A DNA stretch of 64,000 nucleotides from Morinoia aosen (taxonomy: Eukaryota > Arthropoda > Malacostraca > Amphipoda > Talitridae). Positions within the stretch are counted from its first letter, which is position 1. Each line of letters opens with the position of its first letter. Positions 47,600-59,005 of this stretch are shown here, piece by piece. The stretch is taken from contig CM059579.1 in the NCBI GenBank assembly GCA_030386875.1, positions 19,936,484 to 20,000,483 on the forward strand. Reading direction: 5' to 3'. The notes under the pieces are model-generated. The model searched no databases. It was not told the origin of the DNA and saw only the letters and a program-made list of their open reading frames with translations. The translations under genes and the position numbers were made by a program.

Positions 47600-49747
47600 A
47601 AACGCATCTAAGCTAAATATCTTCTTATTTTGATTATTTAGGGCTATAAATTTATTCATCAATGATATATACAACTTAGTAAAAAAAAAAAGAGTACTCA
47701 GAACTTTATAATTTTCAGAGTTATCCAGCTATCAATTACTATAGTTTCCACTATTTATTGCAAAAACATTGAAATGTAAGAGAGCCAATAAAAAAGCTTT
47801 AGTGAAATAATGTTGAAACATTCAGTATTACACATCACTTACACATTCAAAAAAATTAGAATCATTATTTTTCTTACCTGCTCCACATTCTTGAGTTGGC
47901 AAGGTAGTTTGGCTTTGTGGTTGCAATTGGAGAAGAAGATAGGTTTTCAATTCTTTAGTACTTACAAAGTCCAATACAAATTTCATAAAATTCTAATCAT
48001 GTTAACTCAAGCTTGCAATAACAAAATTATTCTTTGAAACCAAATCATATATTTCAGTATGTTCTAACTGCTTCATTTCATCCTAACTAGCCATTGATTC
48101 ATATGTATAAAAACTTTAATTAAACATAAAGCGATACCGAGACAAGCATACAAAACCATACATACATCTTTATTCTCTAGTCACAAATAAAAATGATTTC
48201 GTTGAACGAATTGACAGTGCTATTTCTGAAGTAATTATCTAAAAACATAAAAACAATTAAAAATTTCAGTTCACTTACCTCAAATGTATGAAAATTAACA
48301 CTCGTTTACAGTACTGATATGTAGGAAAACTCATTTCACTCGATTATATTAAAAAAATGAGCGTTCACAGTTACTCGGACGCTAACGGGTGTCACGCTAG
48401 TTTCTAGGGCTAACACTTTCTATAGATATACACTCACAAGGGATACTAATCACTCACTGTTTAAATTTCTAATGAAAGATGAAAAAGTGTTTACCAATAT
48501 ATATACTATGCGAACTAAAGTTAAACAACACGGGGAACTCAAACAATGCTGAATGCTTCGCAGTGAGAATGTATGACCACTCAATCATCAACGCACTCAT
48601 TTCCGTATAAGTTTTAGGGTAATTTTCAAACCATCGTTTTAGGGACTTAAAATATAACTCAAAATAAAGGTCGTGAAACTTCCTAAACGATTCAGGCAAA
48701 AAATTCTAAAGAAGTTATAGAAAATAATTACGTTCTCTTTTCCAATATTTTTTCACATAACTTACGAGAATGTACTAATTTGTGTCCAAAACTTCTCCCA
48801 TCTTTTACGTACACAATTTGAATTACAGTCCAAAAAAAGCTGATGAAATTTTTTACGTGTCTTAATCGAAATAACTATTGTCTTTTTATACATGAGCATG
48901 AGTGAACGAGGCTTTCATTACAGCCACGCAATCTGTTCACTTTCTTTAGGTTCTCAACCTTTTTTTCGCTCCGCACTCTAATTAGAAAAATTTAGTTCGA
49001 ACCTCGCACCCCTCGATATAAAAATGGCAACATATAGCCAATATCTTATTATTTACCTAAATTTGTTTTGCAGCCCTGGTGGGAAACCCCTGCTCTAGAG
49101 CGAATTACCATCCTAACATTTCATACATTTCAGGTACAAACTTCATTTTACTCTCCTCGAAAGTGTGAAAAATTCTTGAAATGTCTTCATATATTGTCAA
49201 ATTTTAATTTCAAGCTACAATTCTCCAATTCATCATTACATTTTTTCGAAACAGGGACGCTGCACCGGAGAATAAAATCATCCCAGGCTGTGTACAGGAA
49301 TTTCATTCAATCAACTCGAAATAATGATGAATGCCGAGCAAGAGCTCTAGCAGCTAGCTAAAAACCCTGATGTTACTGTACATTCGAGTTTCACAGGCAG
49401 TATAATCAAATTTATTTACCAACTGAAGAGCGGCGTCCCGCTATCAACGGTTATGTCAGACCCGTCGAAAAATAATCCAACGAATTGCATCGAAGGTGTG
49501 CTAGTAAGTCATTTACACAATTATAGAAAAGTAAATGGGAAGAAGTTTACACCAAAGTGCGTTGTGGCCGACCTCATTTTCACCAATTTGCATGCTGGTG
49601 TAGCTTGGACTGAAACTTTGCAATCTGATAAACTCAAGCAGCATTGTCTTACGAGATCCCTCAAAAAGACAGCAGTAATGTCAGGTGTATAATTAATGAA
49701 TAATGAGAATGCAGTCCCTAAGAGAAAACTACTTTTTAGAAAATACT
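47600..49747. other. AT-rich sequence without supported gene
   Basis: Open frames at 49068-49361 and 49453-49692 (+) lack recognisable domains. Position next to the transposase relic suggests old mobile DNA, but this is not shown. Confidence 0.5.
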
Positions 49748-50430
49748 AGATCCCTTTTTCCATTATCATTACAATGAAAACATTTCTGCTGCACGATTTA
49801 AAATTCATTGTAACGCAGAGATTTACTGGTTTGAATGGCAATGTGACACGTGACGGAAGGTGGACGGCAGAAACATTACCACGTTTAGAAATTTGTTCTC
49901 GTTCATCAGGCGGGCACTGAAGTAATAACGTAGCAAAATGCCCTTTGAATGTTAAAAATTGCTCAACTCCAACATGTTTTAGTGCACGGATAAAACAAAC
50001 CCCCCTGGGAAGCCGATCTTTGAATACGAGCTGACACACCTGTGCATTCTTTTGTGACTATATCGCGAGGTGAAAGTTTCCGATACCTTCCTAGGGAGAT
50101 TTTCCCATCAAAAGAAGTTATAGCTCTGTTTACCAGAAGCATTGGCACATGCCATGCAAGTTATATTTTTATAGACTTTGAAACATTTCGTTCCAATCCC
50201 TTCAATCTCTGAAAAAATTCTTGATGAACATTTCCTATAAATGCCTGTTTCATTGGCGTTATACACTAGACCTGATCCAATGGTAGACTCGCTTATTTTA
50301 TAGGATTATCAAAAATTCGACGGAAATTCCTTGCAAAAAGTTCATCAGCAGATGAACATTTACCTGCAGCTCTGTATAACTCTCTGATTTCGTGGTGAAA
50401 TTGAAAACTTTGAGTTATATACTACTAAAA
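49748..50430 (-). pseudogene. Tigger/Jerky-like (pogo group) transposase relic
   Basis: Minus-strand fragments in order: HEIRELYRAAGKCSSADELFA; LPLDQVYNANETGIYRKC (the VYN.DETGL block carrying the first catalytic acid, here Asn-Glu after an apparent D to N change); TCMACANASGKQS; and HFATLLLQCPPDEREQISKR followed by GNVSAVHLPSRVT (the LLLDN.P / LPPN.T region with the second acid lost). Several stops and shifts. Terminal repeats were not found. Dead DDE transposase of the Tc1-mariner superfamily. Confidence 0.75.
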
Positions 50431-52754
50431 GTCATACTGTTGTTCATTTCTTCTCAGAAATATTTGTTTTTCGCAACCGCCACTAGTGATTGTGTATCTT
50501 TGAACAATTTTTGGAGGAGTTCCATCTATTATAGCTCTAGACTTCTTGATTCACTTTTGAAATTGAGATGAAGTGTTCCAAACAGTCTCTAAAGTCAGCC
50601 CCTATGTAGCGCTCTACTGGACCTGACAGAGCTAGTTAACTTCACAAGCATTTTACTGTGATATGGAACTGTTTACGCTTGAGATTCATTGGAGAATGAC
50701 AACCAACTTTGTGCTCCGGACATCACATTCTCTGGAAACTGTGTGCGATGCCACGAATGCTTATCTTCGTCAGTTAATGAATTAGAATCATGAGTGTGAG
50801 GATAACATTGTACTCTAACCATGACAGCAGGTTTATTGACCTGTCAACAGAGCGGAGAAAATTGTATTGCTAGGGAGTGTTAAGGCAGTTTAATGAATTC
50901 TATGATTCGTCATCTGTCGACAGAAGAGAACAACTGAAATTATTCACTAACTTACGAAATCTTGTTATTAATCCCTTATGTTGAATGAAAATAAAGCAAT
51001 TAAGGAAGATTTGGAGTAAAACACTCATCGAACAACACCACATTTTAATAATTCCATACATCACATAGTTTTCTATTCACGCTTTGTTCAACAATAATAG
51101 AAAAGATTACACAAGTACAATCTGAAAAAGTAAAATTTGCTTCAAGCATAGATAGAAGTGTTTCCAAACAAACGGCAGCTCGTGAAATATACTTCATAAT
51201 TACACTCCAGATGCTTAGAAATTATATATCAAATGAGGATACTTGACGCGTATCTCGGAAGGATGTATTTTTTCCAATGGAAATGTTACCTTACAAGTTT
51301 CCAACACCATATTTGCCACACACGTTCAGTTTCCTGAGCAAAAACTGCCGAGAGATGCCGCAAAATAAGAATTGGTTTCTGACGTCTCACTACGGCAAGC
51401 AAACGACAACTTAAGTAACATCGAGCGCAACAAACTTGTGCGTTGTTTCTTTCGGGCAATGCTAGACTCTATTATACTTATACGTACCATGCACACGCTT
51501 GACGACGATTTGGACGAATATTTGCGCAAGTATCATCATGTTAAACAATATCATGAATACCAGGACAATGAGTAATGATGAGGCATCATACAAATTGATA
51601 ACAGAGAAAGACAACCCAACGAATTATCTAATGTTTCGATCCACTGCATCATCAACTGGACCACCACCAAAGCATCGCAAAGGTTGGTATCTCACTTACG
51701 AGTATACATCATAAGAGGTGAAGAAGGAAACGCTCCTAGGTTCATCTTGAAGCCCCCTCAGGAAGAGCACTGAATTGTATGCGCTCTCGAACGAAAATTT
51801 TACGACATTACAAAATGGACTTCGACGCACATAACTCGATACGATACACTTTATTCAACCCTGAATGTTTGCTGGAAAATGAAATAAGTTTGCGGAGATG
51901 AAGTTCACGAGGTGTTTCAAAATTGAAGTACAATTGAATATTATTAAAAGTTTTTTTTGTTAAAATTAAGGAAACAATTATGAAAATTTAAGGAATTATT
52001 AAGGGTTTCCTCTACTGCATCCATTTATAGCGCTCACCATCAGGCAGTTGAATCCTAAATAGGTTGGGAAGCATTGTTCGTGCGGTCGTTTGTGAGATAG
52101 AACAATATTGATGTAAACTAATGCGCACGTTGATAAATTCAAATTAATTCACTATTCAAAATAACGATGCAACAAAGTAGATAATAGTAAATCACCAGAA
52201 TCACACGTAAACTAAAATTAATAATTTAAAAATAGCAAAATGATTCTTCCGAATTTATAACTCAAAGTTCTAAAGTATGAGAAAAATTTAAGCAAAAAAT
52301 GTAATAAGAAAAAAGAAAAACACAAGAATCAGACGAAAGGCAAAAAATAAATCAAATGAAAACATTCCAGTTTTCTGTGAGATACACTATTACGCAGGTA
52401 AACAAATGGCATAGGAAAAATGATCATTCATAATTTGCATATACAAATACTCCAACATGCATACAACGTATGAAATGAAGAGCAAATGCACGACAGCGAC
52501 AACGCCCCTTTCATAGACAATCTAAAAGAGAAATAAAGCCAAATGATTTTCTGCCTTGCATGAGATCATTGCTGTAATTAGTCTGAAAAGTGTCTCTTTA
52601 TAAGGTTTTTAGATCACTGGAAAAATATATAGAAGAAAAACATTGTCGAGCGCAATATGAGGACGGATTGAACTACCGAAATCGAAGCACAAGTTAACTA
52701 GAAAATGTGGTCCTTCACACAAAAAAGTGTTAACTATAGCTCATAAACAGCATG
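50431..52754. other. AT-rich sequence without supported gene
   Basis: Short open frames around 51372-51714 (+), for example NIERNKLVRCFFRAMLDS, cannot be assigned. No splice-supported exon found. Confidence 0.45.
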
Positions 52755-53379
52755 AGGTCGGTGCACAAGTAATGTCCGATTTTCAGAGCGGATGTTTAAA
52801 ATTAGATTTGTCAAATATTTACGTTCTGTTTTAAGTGTAATATATTTCTGTGAATAAACTAAACGATTTTATTTCAGATTATCTCTGTTACGTTTATATT
52901 TTTCATAAATATTGGTATCCCTGTTTGTCCCATCTGAAGATCACATACCCTGAGGAGGTTGATGCAGTGAATGAAAAAAGTTGCAGGAGATGGTTTTCTA
53001 GTTTTCGGAGAGGTGATTTTACTTTAAAAGACGAACCAAAGAGAAGTCATTCAAGAACACTTAATTCCGAATGTTTTTATGTCTGAGACTCGGCTGGGAA
53101 ATACCAACACCATATTCACCTGACCTTGCTGCTTCTGATTTTCGTTTGTTCCGAGGACTACAGAGCCATTTTAACGGACTCAGGTCGACAACAAGAGAAG
53201 AGACGCTAAAAAAGAGTTTAATTTGTATTTTGATTCTAAACCTACAGAATTTTACAGGCAAGCATTTATATGCTTGTTGAAAGGTGGAGGGAGGTCATTG
53301 AATACAATAGAGAGTATGCTAATGGCTTATTCGTTTTTACCCAAGATCTTTGAATCGGACATTACTTTTGCCTTAACCT
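52755..53379 (+). mobile_element. mariner element, internally deleted
   Basis: Inverted ends of about 30 bp: AGGTCGGTGCACAAGTAATG on the left and, read inward from the right, AGGTTAAGGCAAAAGTAATG, both continuing TCCGATT. At 625 bp it is half the usual 1.3 kb. Confidence 0.85.
52944..53325 (+). pseudogene. mariner transposase pseudogene (N and C ends only)
   Basis: N-terminal helix-turn-helix part NEKSCRRWFSSFRRGDFTLK then DEPKRS, followed after a large deletion by TPYSPDLAASDFRLFRGLQS (the PDLAPSDYHLF block ending the DD34D core) and the C-terminal VERWREVIEYNREY in another frame. The central catalytic region is missing. Confidence 0.85.
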
Positions 53380-54385
53380 GATACGAAAACTCATCTGTAT
53401 GAAAAGTAGAAAGCGTCACCATTAACAAATATTGTCGAAAATACGCAAACACCGAGTCAAAATGAATAATAATAATAATAATTATAGTAACTTCAGAGGA
53501 ATGTCAAAGAATATTTGGTGCATGGCTAGGATATGAATACTGCCATTCGGGAAGAAGATGCTTCAGAAAATCTCATACCACATTACAAGAACTATATAGC
53601 AATTATTGATGCTTCATAGCATAACCATACAACAAAAGCTGTCGTCAATTGCGCGTCCATCGACACAACTTCGAAATGGTAAGAAAGCGATGCGACCTCA
53701 AACCATCAGAGCACGCATGTACATATAGGGTGCCAGTTTTGGATTCCCTTCTATGCAACACGTTCCCTAATGTGAGAAATGGCCCCTTTGCTGCGCAGAA
53801 TTTCATCAGATTCGAATAATGTGTAAATTATTACTAAATTTAACGTTACCAGAATAATCATTAAACTCAAACTATCAGATCTGAGACTCGAAATCATATT
53901 CAATATGAGTATAGATTCAAATTCGGAGATCATCAGACTGAAACCTGGTTCAGTTTAGAGGCACACGAAGAGACTGAAGCTTTAGGAGCTGTCTCTTTAA
54001 TATTAGGCAATGCTAAAGATTACTCTACCTTTTAACTTTGGTTACCTTCCTAGTTCTGTCAGGGAAATGCAGGCCATTGGGCAGAAATGCAGGCCGTTGG
54101 GCCGTGTGATGTGGACCGTTGAGCCACGGTGGTTGAGGCCCGGGCGAAGCATCAATCAGTGAGAAAATTTCAAGCATGGCACTGTCGCCGAGTTTACCAC
54201 TTCAAAAAACTGAAGGCAGTGACAATAAATAAACATGCATGCTATGGCTATGTGCTTTCGCTCATCAGAACATAAATCATTCCGTGATTCGGAGCTTTGA
54301 AAACTTCTATTTCTTTTTAAGTTACTTCTATTAAGTAAATAAAGAACAAGAACTTATGCATGCGCTTACGAGCTAAAACATAATT
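53380..54385. other. Sequence without supported gene
   Basis: AT-rich; a short local duplication near 54062-54100 (GCAGAAATGCAGGCC-like) is the only structure noticed. Confidence 0.5.
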
Positions 54386-54566
54386 GGGCCCAGATTTTAG
54401 GACGATCTAATCGTGGCAGTACAGCTGGCTCGGGTGGGTAAGTTATTCCAAGTCGCATTTTCTACGCTACATGCTGTAGCACTTAGCGTAGCCAAGTAGA
54501 CTTACGTAGGTCATACGCTACCAGCTGCACTGTTACAGCGACGTAAATTGTTCGAAAATCGGGTCC
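54386..54566. mobile_element. Small MITE, about 181 bp
   Basis: Ends GGGCCCAGATTTTAGGACG and, inverted, GGACCCGATTTTCGAACA. Internal inverted blocks GGCAGTACAGCTGG / CCAGCTGCACTGTTAC and CTACGCTA / TAGCGTAG make it almost wholly foldable. No coding capacity. Confidence 0.7.
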
Positions 54567-55599
54567 TTGGACTACACGACTGCCTAGACTAACCCAATTT
54601 TGAAACGCTTTTCACCCCCTGTAATAATTTTAACTAGCAGTAACGACATGGAACCCAATTAGTAAGGAACTCTACAGTCATCCACTCAAAATTTGCATCA
54701 GCGAACTGCACTGTTCATGCAACAGCATCATAAGAACGGGCGCTACTAAAATAAATAGACTACGGGCGAGCGTGACCGCAAAACTCACTGACTAGTTCAC
54801 AATATCAGGCACGCTTAAAGACGACATCGAGTGGCATTTTCATTGTAACCTCTAAAATGCGTCCGTAAAACGTTCATTGACAAAATTCTTCGGTAACTAT
54901 AACCACACTACCGTCAGATTCAACGTCGCTCCATCTTATCTCATCACAAATGACACTCGAACGAAATTTCATTCGTGAGTGATACCGTTAACGCACATGA
55001 TTACATCATATTTAAAATTATTTGGTTTCCATAATAATATACCTGGATCAGTTAAGGTAGCACCTGATGCAATCCAAAAATATGACGAAGTAGAACTGTG
55101 GCAGCAATATTGTCTTGAAATATGCACAATTAGTATTGACAGATCAACATAGTTCGAATAAATTAAGAGAACAGAGTTTCAAAAGAGTAATTTTTAATTT
55201 CACATAAACTAGAAATTTCGTCTTGCAGCAACCTAGTAGTTAGTAACAGCGGCTTTATGGCAGCCTTTCAGATAAAAATAAAACCTCACACGAGTAGATA
55301 GGCAGCCATTTTAGAAAGCAAGAAAGTTAAAAACTATTAAAAAACTTGCATATTTTGATTCACAGAGAGATCATTTTAAACAATTGAATAAGAAACTGTA
55401 AAATTAAGGCATCCGGCACTTGCACTTGGACGGGAGACACGCTAAACACATTACTTTCATAAGCTAAATTATTCAATCAAGCAACTAAAAACAGACGAAG
55501 CATGAACTGGAGAGAATTTCAGTAAATGCCAGTTTTAACTCAGCGAGTTTCATACCATTGTAACAGCTCAGAGAGGGGAGTTCAAACATGACTAGATGA
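54567..55599. other. 3' flank of MGAT4 exon F
   Basis: If exon F is terminal this holds the MGAT4 3' UTR (minus strand); if it splices onward this is the start of an intron of about 22 kb. No clear minus-strand AATAAA was found here, which leaves the question open. Confidence 0.4.
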
Positions 55600-56652
55600 C
55601 TACCACCCATTCTCGTCAGCGTATACGATGGAAGAATTCCGAGTGCTCAATAAAATGTAGCGTAATTTCCTCAAACGAAAAAGTCTTTCTTCGCTAGAAT
55701 TAAACCCTAGTTCGGGCTCAAAAGTTCTATTATACTCGGTGTTTGAGCCACTATCTTCAATCAAATTTGATTCAATATCCTCTTCTAGTTCTCCCCCGCT
55801 GACGCGCTTTGCAGAAGTATTTTCTTGTGTAACCCTGTTTTGATTTTTATACTCAGTGTTTTTGATGCTTGAATTTCTATTTCTATCAGAAGGTATTATG
55901 ACATAAGACGGTTTAGTTCGAGTGCCAGAATTTTCTGCAGAAACGGACATCAACTTCCTGAATACTTCTTCGTATGGCAAGGCGAGGTCAACATTCTTGG
56001 ATGGTTTGTTGCGGGAGTCTGTTGTATGAACTTCTTTAGCCTCAGATGGAACACTGGGCTTCGACGAGCCTGAGGCGTCAGACGGAGCTGTATTCGGATC
56101 AAAACGTTCGGAATCAGAAACTGAGGAATGTTTGGGACCATGAAGTTTGTCGTTGGAGGCTTCATCGTTTCCATCGTTATTCCCTTCACTGCCACTGTCT
56201 CTTGCCACTCTTACGATAGACTCGGAACTTCTGACACTTAATGCTGATTTTTTCCCTACGCTTTTGGTCAATGAATTCGAGCCATTTTGATTTTTTTCAC
56301 CAATCGAAGGCTTCACTTCTGTACGACTAACATCAGTCTTCACACTGACTGTCCTACCACTTCCACCACCGCCACTCAACGGCTTACTTGTAGCTACAGC
56401 ACCGTGCTCAACATCGTTGGTGAACACTGCTATTTCAGAGATTGATATCCAAGTTCTTTGTTTGCTTCCGATAACAACTCTCACGCACTGTATGCCCTTA
56501 GCAAAATGATCGTCTAAATCCTTGGCATCGACCTCACCATTTTGAAATTCTTTTACGGCCACGAAATCAGAACACGAGGCTCGTTTGGGTGATAACATCC
56601 GCACGAAAGATGGTGATACCTGCAGCTGTCCGAAGAGCAGTTTATCACGTGT
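55600..56652 (-). CDS. MGAT4: MGAT4 exon F: end of lectin-like domain plus long tail
   Basis: Acceptor tatttgcag| before 56652, phase 0, following exon E. The first 79 codons complete the family's C-terminal domain: DKLLFGQLQVSPSF, NGEVDAKDL (family pattern NGVAEGEVDP) and TWISISEIAVF (family pattern WVILSEI). MGAT4 proteins normally stop about here. This frame continues for about 271 codons rich in Ser, Asn, Glu and Lys (for example SGGGGSGRTVSVKTDVSRTE, SGSEGNNDGNDE) to TAG at 55602-55600. Two weak phase-2 donors overlap the end (ATGG|gtggta, exon end 55607, and GGTG|gtagtc, exon end 55604), and either would join exon G in frame. Confidence 0.85.
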   Translation of the reverse strand, partial: TRDKLLFGQLQVSPSFVRMLSPKRASCSDFVAVKEFQNGEVDAKDLDDHFAKGIQCVRVVIGSKQRTWISISEIAVFTNDVEHGAVATSKPLSGGGGSGRTVSVKTDVSRTEVKPSIGEKNQNGSNSLTKSVGKKSALSVRSSESIVRVARDSGSEGNNDGNDEASNDKLHGPKHSSVSDSERFDPNTAPSDASGSSKPSVPSEAKEVHTTDSRNKPSKNVDLALPYEEVFRKLMSVSAENSGTRTKPSYVIIPSDRNRNSSIKNTEYKNQNRVTQENTSAKRVSGGELEEDIESNLIEDSGSNTEYNRTFEPELGFNSSEERLFRLRKLRYILLSTRNSSIVYADENGW

Positions 56653-56890
56653 CTGCAAATAAAGAAAAACAAAGTTCTTTGAGGCCGTTTCAAAATTAAG
56701 TGTTTTAAATAAATTTCCAATAAACTTCCAACTTCCAATAGGTTCCTTAATTTGACTTCTGGAGGCACTTACAAACATTAAATCCCATTCACGAAGACAT
56801 TCAATCACCTCAGCATTTTAAAAATCAATGCTTCACACTCCCACACCATTTTTCGAGACGGTCATCCTCTGCGACACACAACACCCTCAC

Positions 56891-57110
56891 CTTCTTCTTG
56901 GTGAGTGCAGCTCCCGTCACGATGACGATACGAGTGACAGGCAAGGGCCGCTGGAACACGATGTCGTAGGTGTCGCCGGCCTTCGGGATGCCCCAGAACA
57001 TGCCGGGCGCAGAACTGTAAGCGAGTCGCGCCACGAACGACTTGTACTGGCGGATGGTGGTGACCACCTCAGCGGGAGGGTTCACGTGCGAGAACCGCCG
57101 TCTCACCAAA
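56891..57110 (-). CDS. MGAT4: MGAT4 exon E: start of C-terminal lectin-like domain
   Basis: Acceptor tgtttgtgcag| (57111) in phase 2; donor AAG|gtgagg after 56891 in phase 0. Encodes FSHVNPPAEVVTTIRQY (family pattern NPPAEVSTSLKVYQ), GMFWGIPKAGDTYDIVF (family FFWGLTPKAGD) and RIVIVTGAALTKKK. In MGAT4 this C-terminal domain folds as a beta-sandwich sugar-binding module attached to the GT54 catalytic domain. Reading through the donor would give a stop 20 codons later, so the splice is favoured. Confidence 0.92.
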
Positions 57111-57189
57111 CTGCACAAACACAATCTATGAGCTGACAACCTGGGGTTTTTATGCACATCATAGTAAGTGGTAAACGGTAAACGCTACA

Positions 57190-57410
57190 AGTGGTAAACG
57201 CTTTAGTATACACATCATAGAGAATATACCAGTAACAAATGCTTTACTATACACATAGAGAATCTACCAGTGGCAAACGCTATAGTACACATCATAGAGA
57301 ATCTACCAGTGGCAAACGCTATAGTACACATCATAGAGAATCTACCAATGGCAAACGTTTTAGCACACATCATAGAGAATCTAACAGTGACAAACACTTT
57401 AATGTTGGAA
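57190..57410. repeat. 39-bp minisatellite in MGAT4 intron D-E
   Basis: Five to six imperfect units of the type 'cacatcatagagaatctacc' + 'agtggcaaacgctatagta'. It lies 80 bases upstream (minus strand) of the exon E acceptor. Confidence 0.92.
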
Positions 57411-57689
57411 TAAATTATTGAACATGACCGTAAGAACAAATCATGTGTGTTGCTTACGCGGCAAAACGCGAGTGGCGGAAGAAAGATAATCCTGCTCACT
57501 ATCACAGATCATTAATTACCTCTTTTCCAGTGCATTCATAGCGAGCCTCCAAGGAAGTATTTCCACGATATCTATTCGAAGAACAAAGGCACATTCTTAC
57601 AACTATAACCTGGCCTACACCCTCACTACCGTATAGGGAAATGCATCAAACTACCAGAGCTAACGAGGTAAAGAAAACGTTCAACATGA

Positions 57690-58496
57690 GTGCAGCAGCA
57701 GTACCTGCAACACAACACGGTGTGCAGCATGACTGCGTGCAAAATAGCACTGCATTGCTGCATGACGCAGTATGCCAGCCCACACTACGTGCAGCAGCAG
57801 TACCTGCAACACAACACGGTGTGCAGCATGACTGCGTGCAAAATAGCACTGCATTGCTGCATGACGCAGTATGCCAGCCCACACTACGTGCAGCAGCAGT
57901 ACCTGCAACACAACACTGTGTGCAGCATGACTGCGTGCAAAATAGCACTGCATTGCTGCATGACGCAGTATGCCAGCCCACACTACGTGCAGCAGCAGTA
58001 CCTGCAACACAACACGGTGTGCAGCATGACTGCGTGCAAAATAGCACTGCATTACTGCATGACGCAGTATGCCAGCCCACACTACGTGCAGCAGCAGTAC
58101 CTGCAACACAACACGGTGTGCAGCATGACTGCGTGCAAAATAGCACTGCATTACTGCATGACGCAGTATGCCAGCCCACACTACGTGCAGCAGCAGTACC
58201 TGCAACACAACACGGTGTGCAGCATGACTGCGTGCAAAATAGCACTGCATTGCTGCATGACAGTATGCCAGCCCTCACTACGTGCAGCAGCAGTACCTGC
58301 AACACAACACGGTGTGCAGCATGACTGCGTGCAAAATAGCACTGCATTGCTGCATGACGCAGTATGCCAGCCCACACTACGTGCAGCAGCAGTACCTGCA
58401 ACACAACACGGTGTGCAGCATGACTGCGTGCAAAATAGCACTGCATTGCTGCATGACGCAGTATGCCAGCCCACACTACGTGCAGCAGCAGCAGCT
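57690..58496. repeat. 99-bp minisatellite in MGAT4 intron D-E, 8 copies
   Basis: Eight head-to-tail units, starts 99 bases apart (57691, 57790, 57889...); one unit near 58262 has lost two bases. Because 99 is a multiple of three and the unit lacks stops in several frames, it yields 200-300 codon open frames on both strands that are not genes. Each unit holds an inverted pair ACTGCGT/ACGCAGT. On the minus strand each unit contains TTGCAG|GTACTG, a copy of donor-like sequence resembling the real exon D donor (TTCAG|GTACAC), which the array directly adjoins. Confidence 0.95.
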
Positions 58497-58502
58497 GTGT
58501 AC

Positions 58503-58750
58503 CTGAATGTAGAATCGCGCAGAGTCTGCGTTTTATTGGCGAGCGTCGAGTGGATGCCGACGTGCTGGAAGAGGCCAGGCACCCGTCGGTAGGGGCAGTC
58601 CTTAGGAGGCTTTTGGGGCACCATCATGGAGACCCAGTGGCTGAACAGCACGTCCACCGGGTGCTCCTTGTAGAACAGCAGCAGGAACGACACCAGGCGG
58701 TCCAGGTCACGGCAACGGATCAGCTGCCCGATACCCATGAAGCCGGACAG
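58503..58750 (-). CDS. MGAT4: MGAT4 exon D: catalytic domain, C-terminal half
   Basis: Acceptor cggtttgcag| (58751) phase 0; donor TTCAG|gtacac after 58503, phase 2. Encodes LSGFMGIGQLIRCRDL (family LGFIGKMF..PDL), FLLLFYKEHPVDVLFSHW (family FMFYKEKPIDWLLDH) and PGLFQHVGIHSTLANKTQTL (family SLFQHVGLHSSL.GK.Q.L). These are strongly conserved GT54 blocks. Confidence 0.95.
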
Positions 58751-58969
58751 CTGCAAACCGATGTAACTGGTCAATTTAATATTCCATATATGTTTGATTT
58801 ACGCTAACTATGTTATAAACCAAGCTACATATATCTTGTTTTAATGCATACAGAAACATCGATACTGTTGACCAAGTGTAAGAAAATAATGAAAAAACAG
58901 GAGCAAAAGAATCATTTTTAATGAAAATACTACTGAATTAGGGGGCTAATAAGTTATTCTATTTGTAGA

Positions 58970-59005
58970 TAATTAGGGAGGCTTGAATTAATATATAATC
59001 TAAGC
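58970..59005 (+). mobile_element. Retroposon tail fragment
   Basis: 'ttagggaggcttgaattaat' followed by an AATCT-like tail: only the 3' end of a plus-oriented family copy, in MGAT4 intron C-D. Confidence 0.45.

Noticed and set aside
57641..58592. Open frames of 227-300 codons on both strands
   Set aside because: They are translations of the 99-bp minisatellite, whose length is a multiple of three; they lie in an intron and have no domain.
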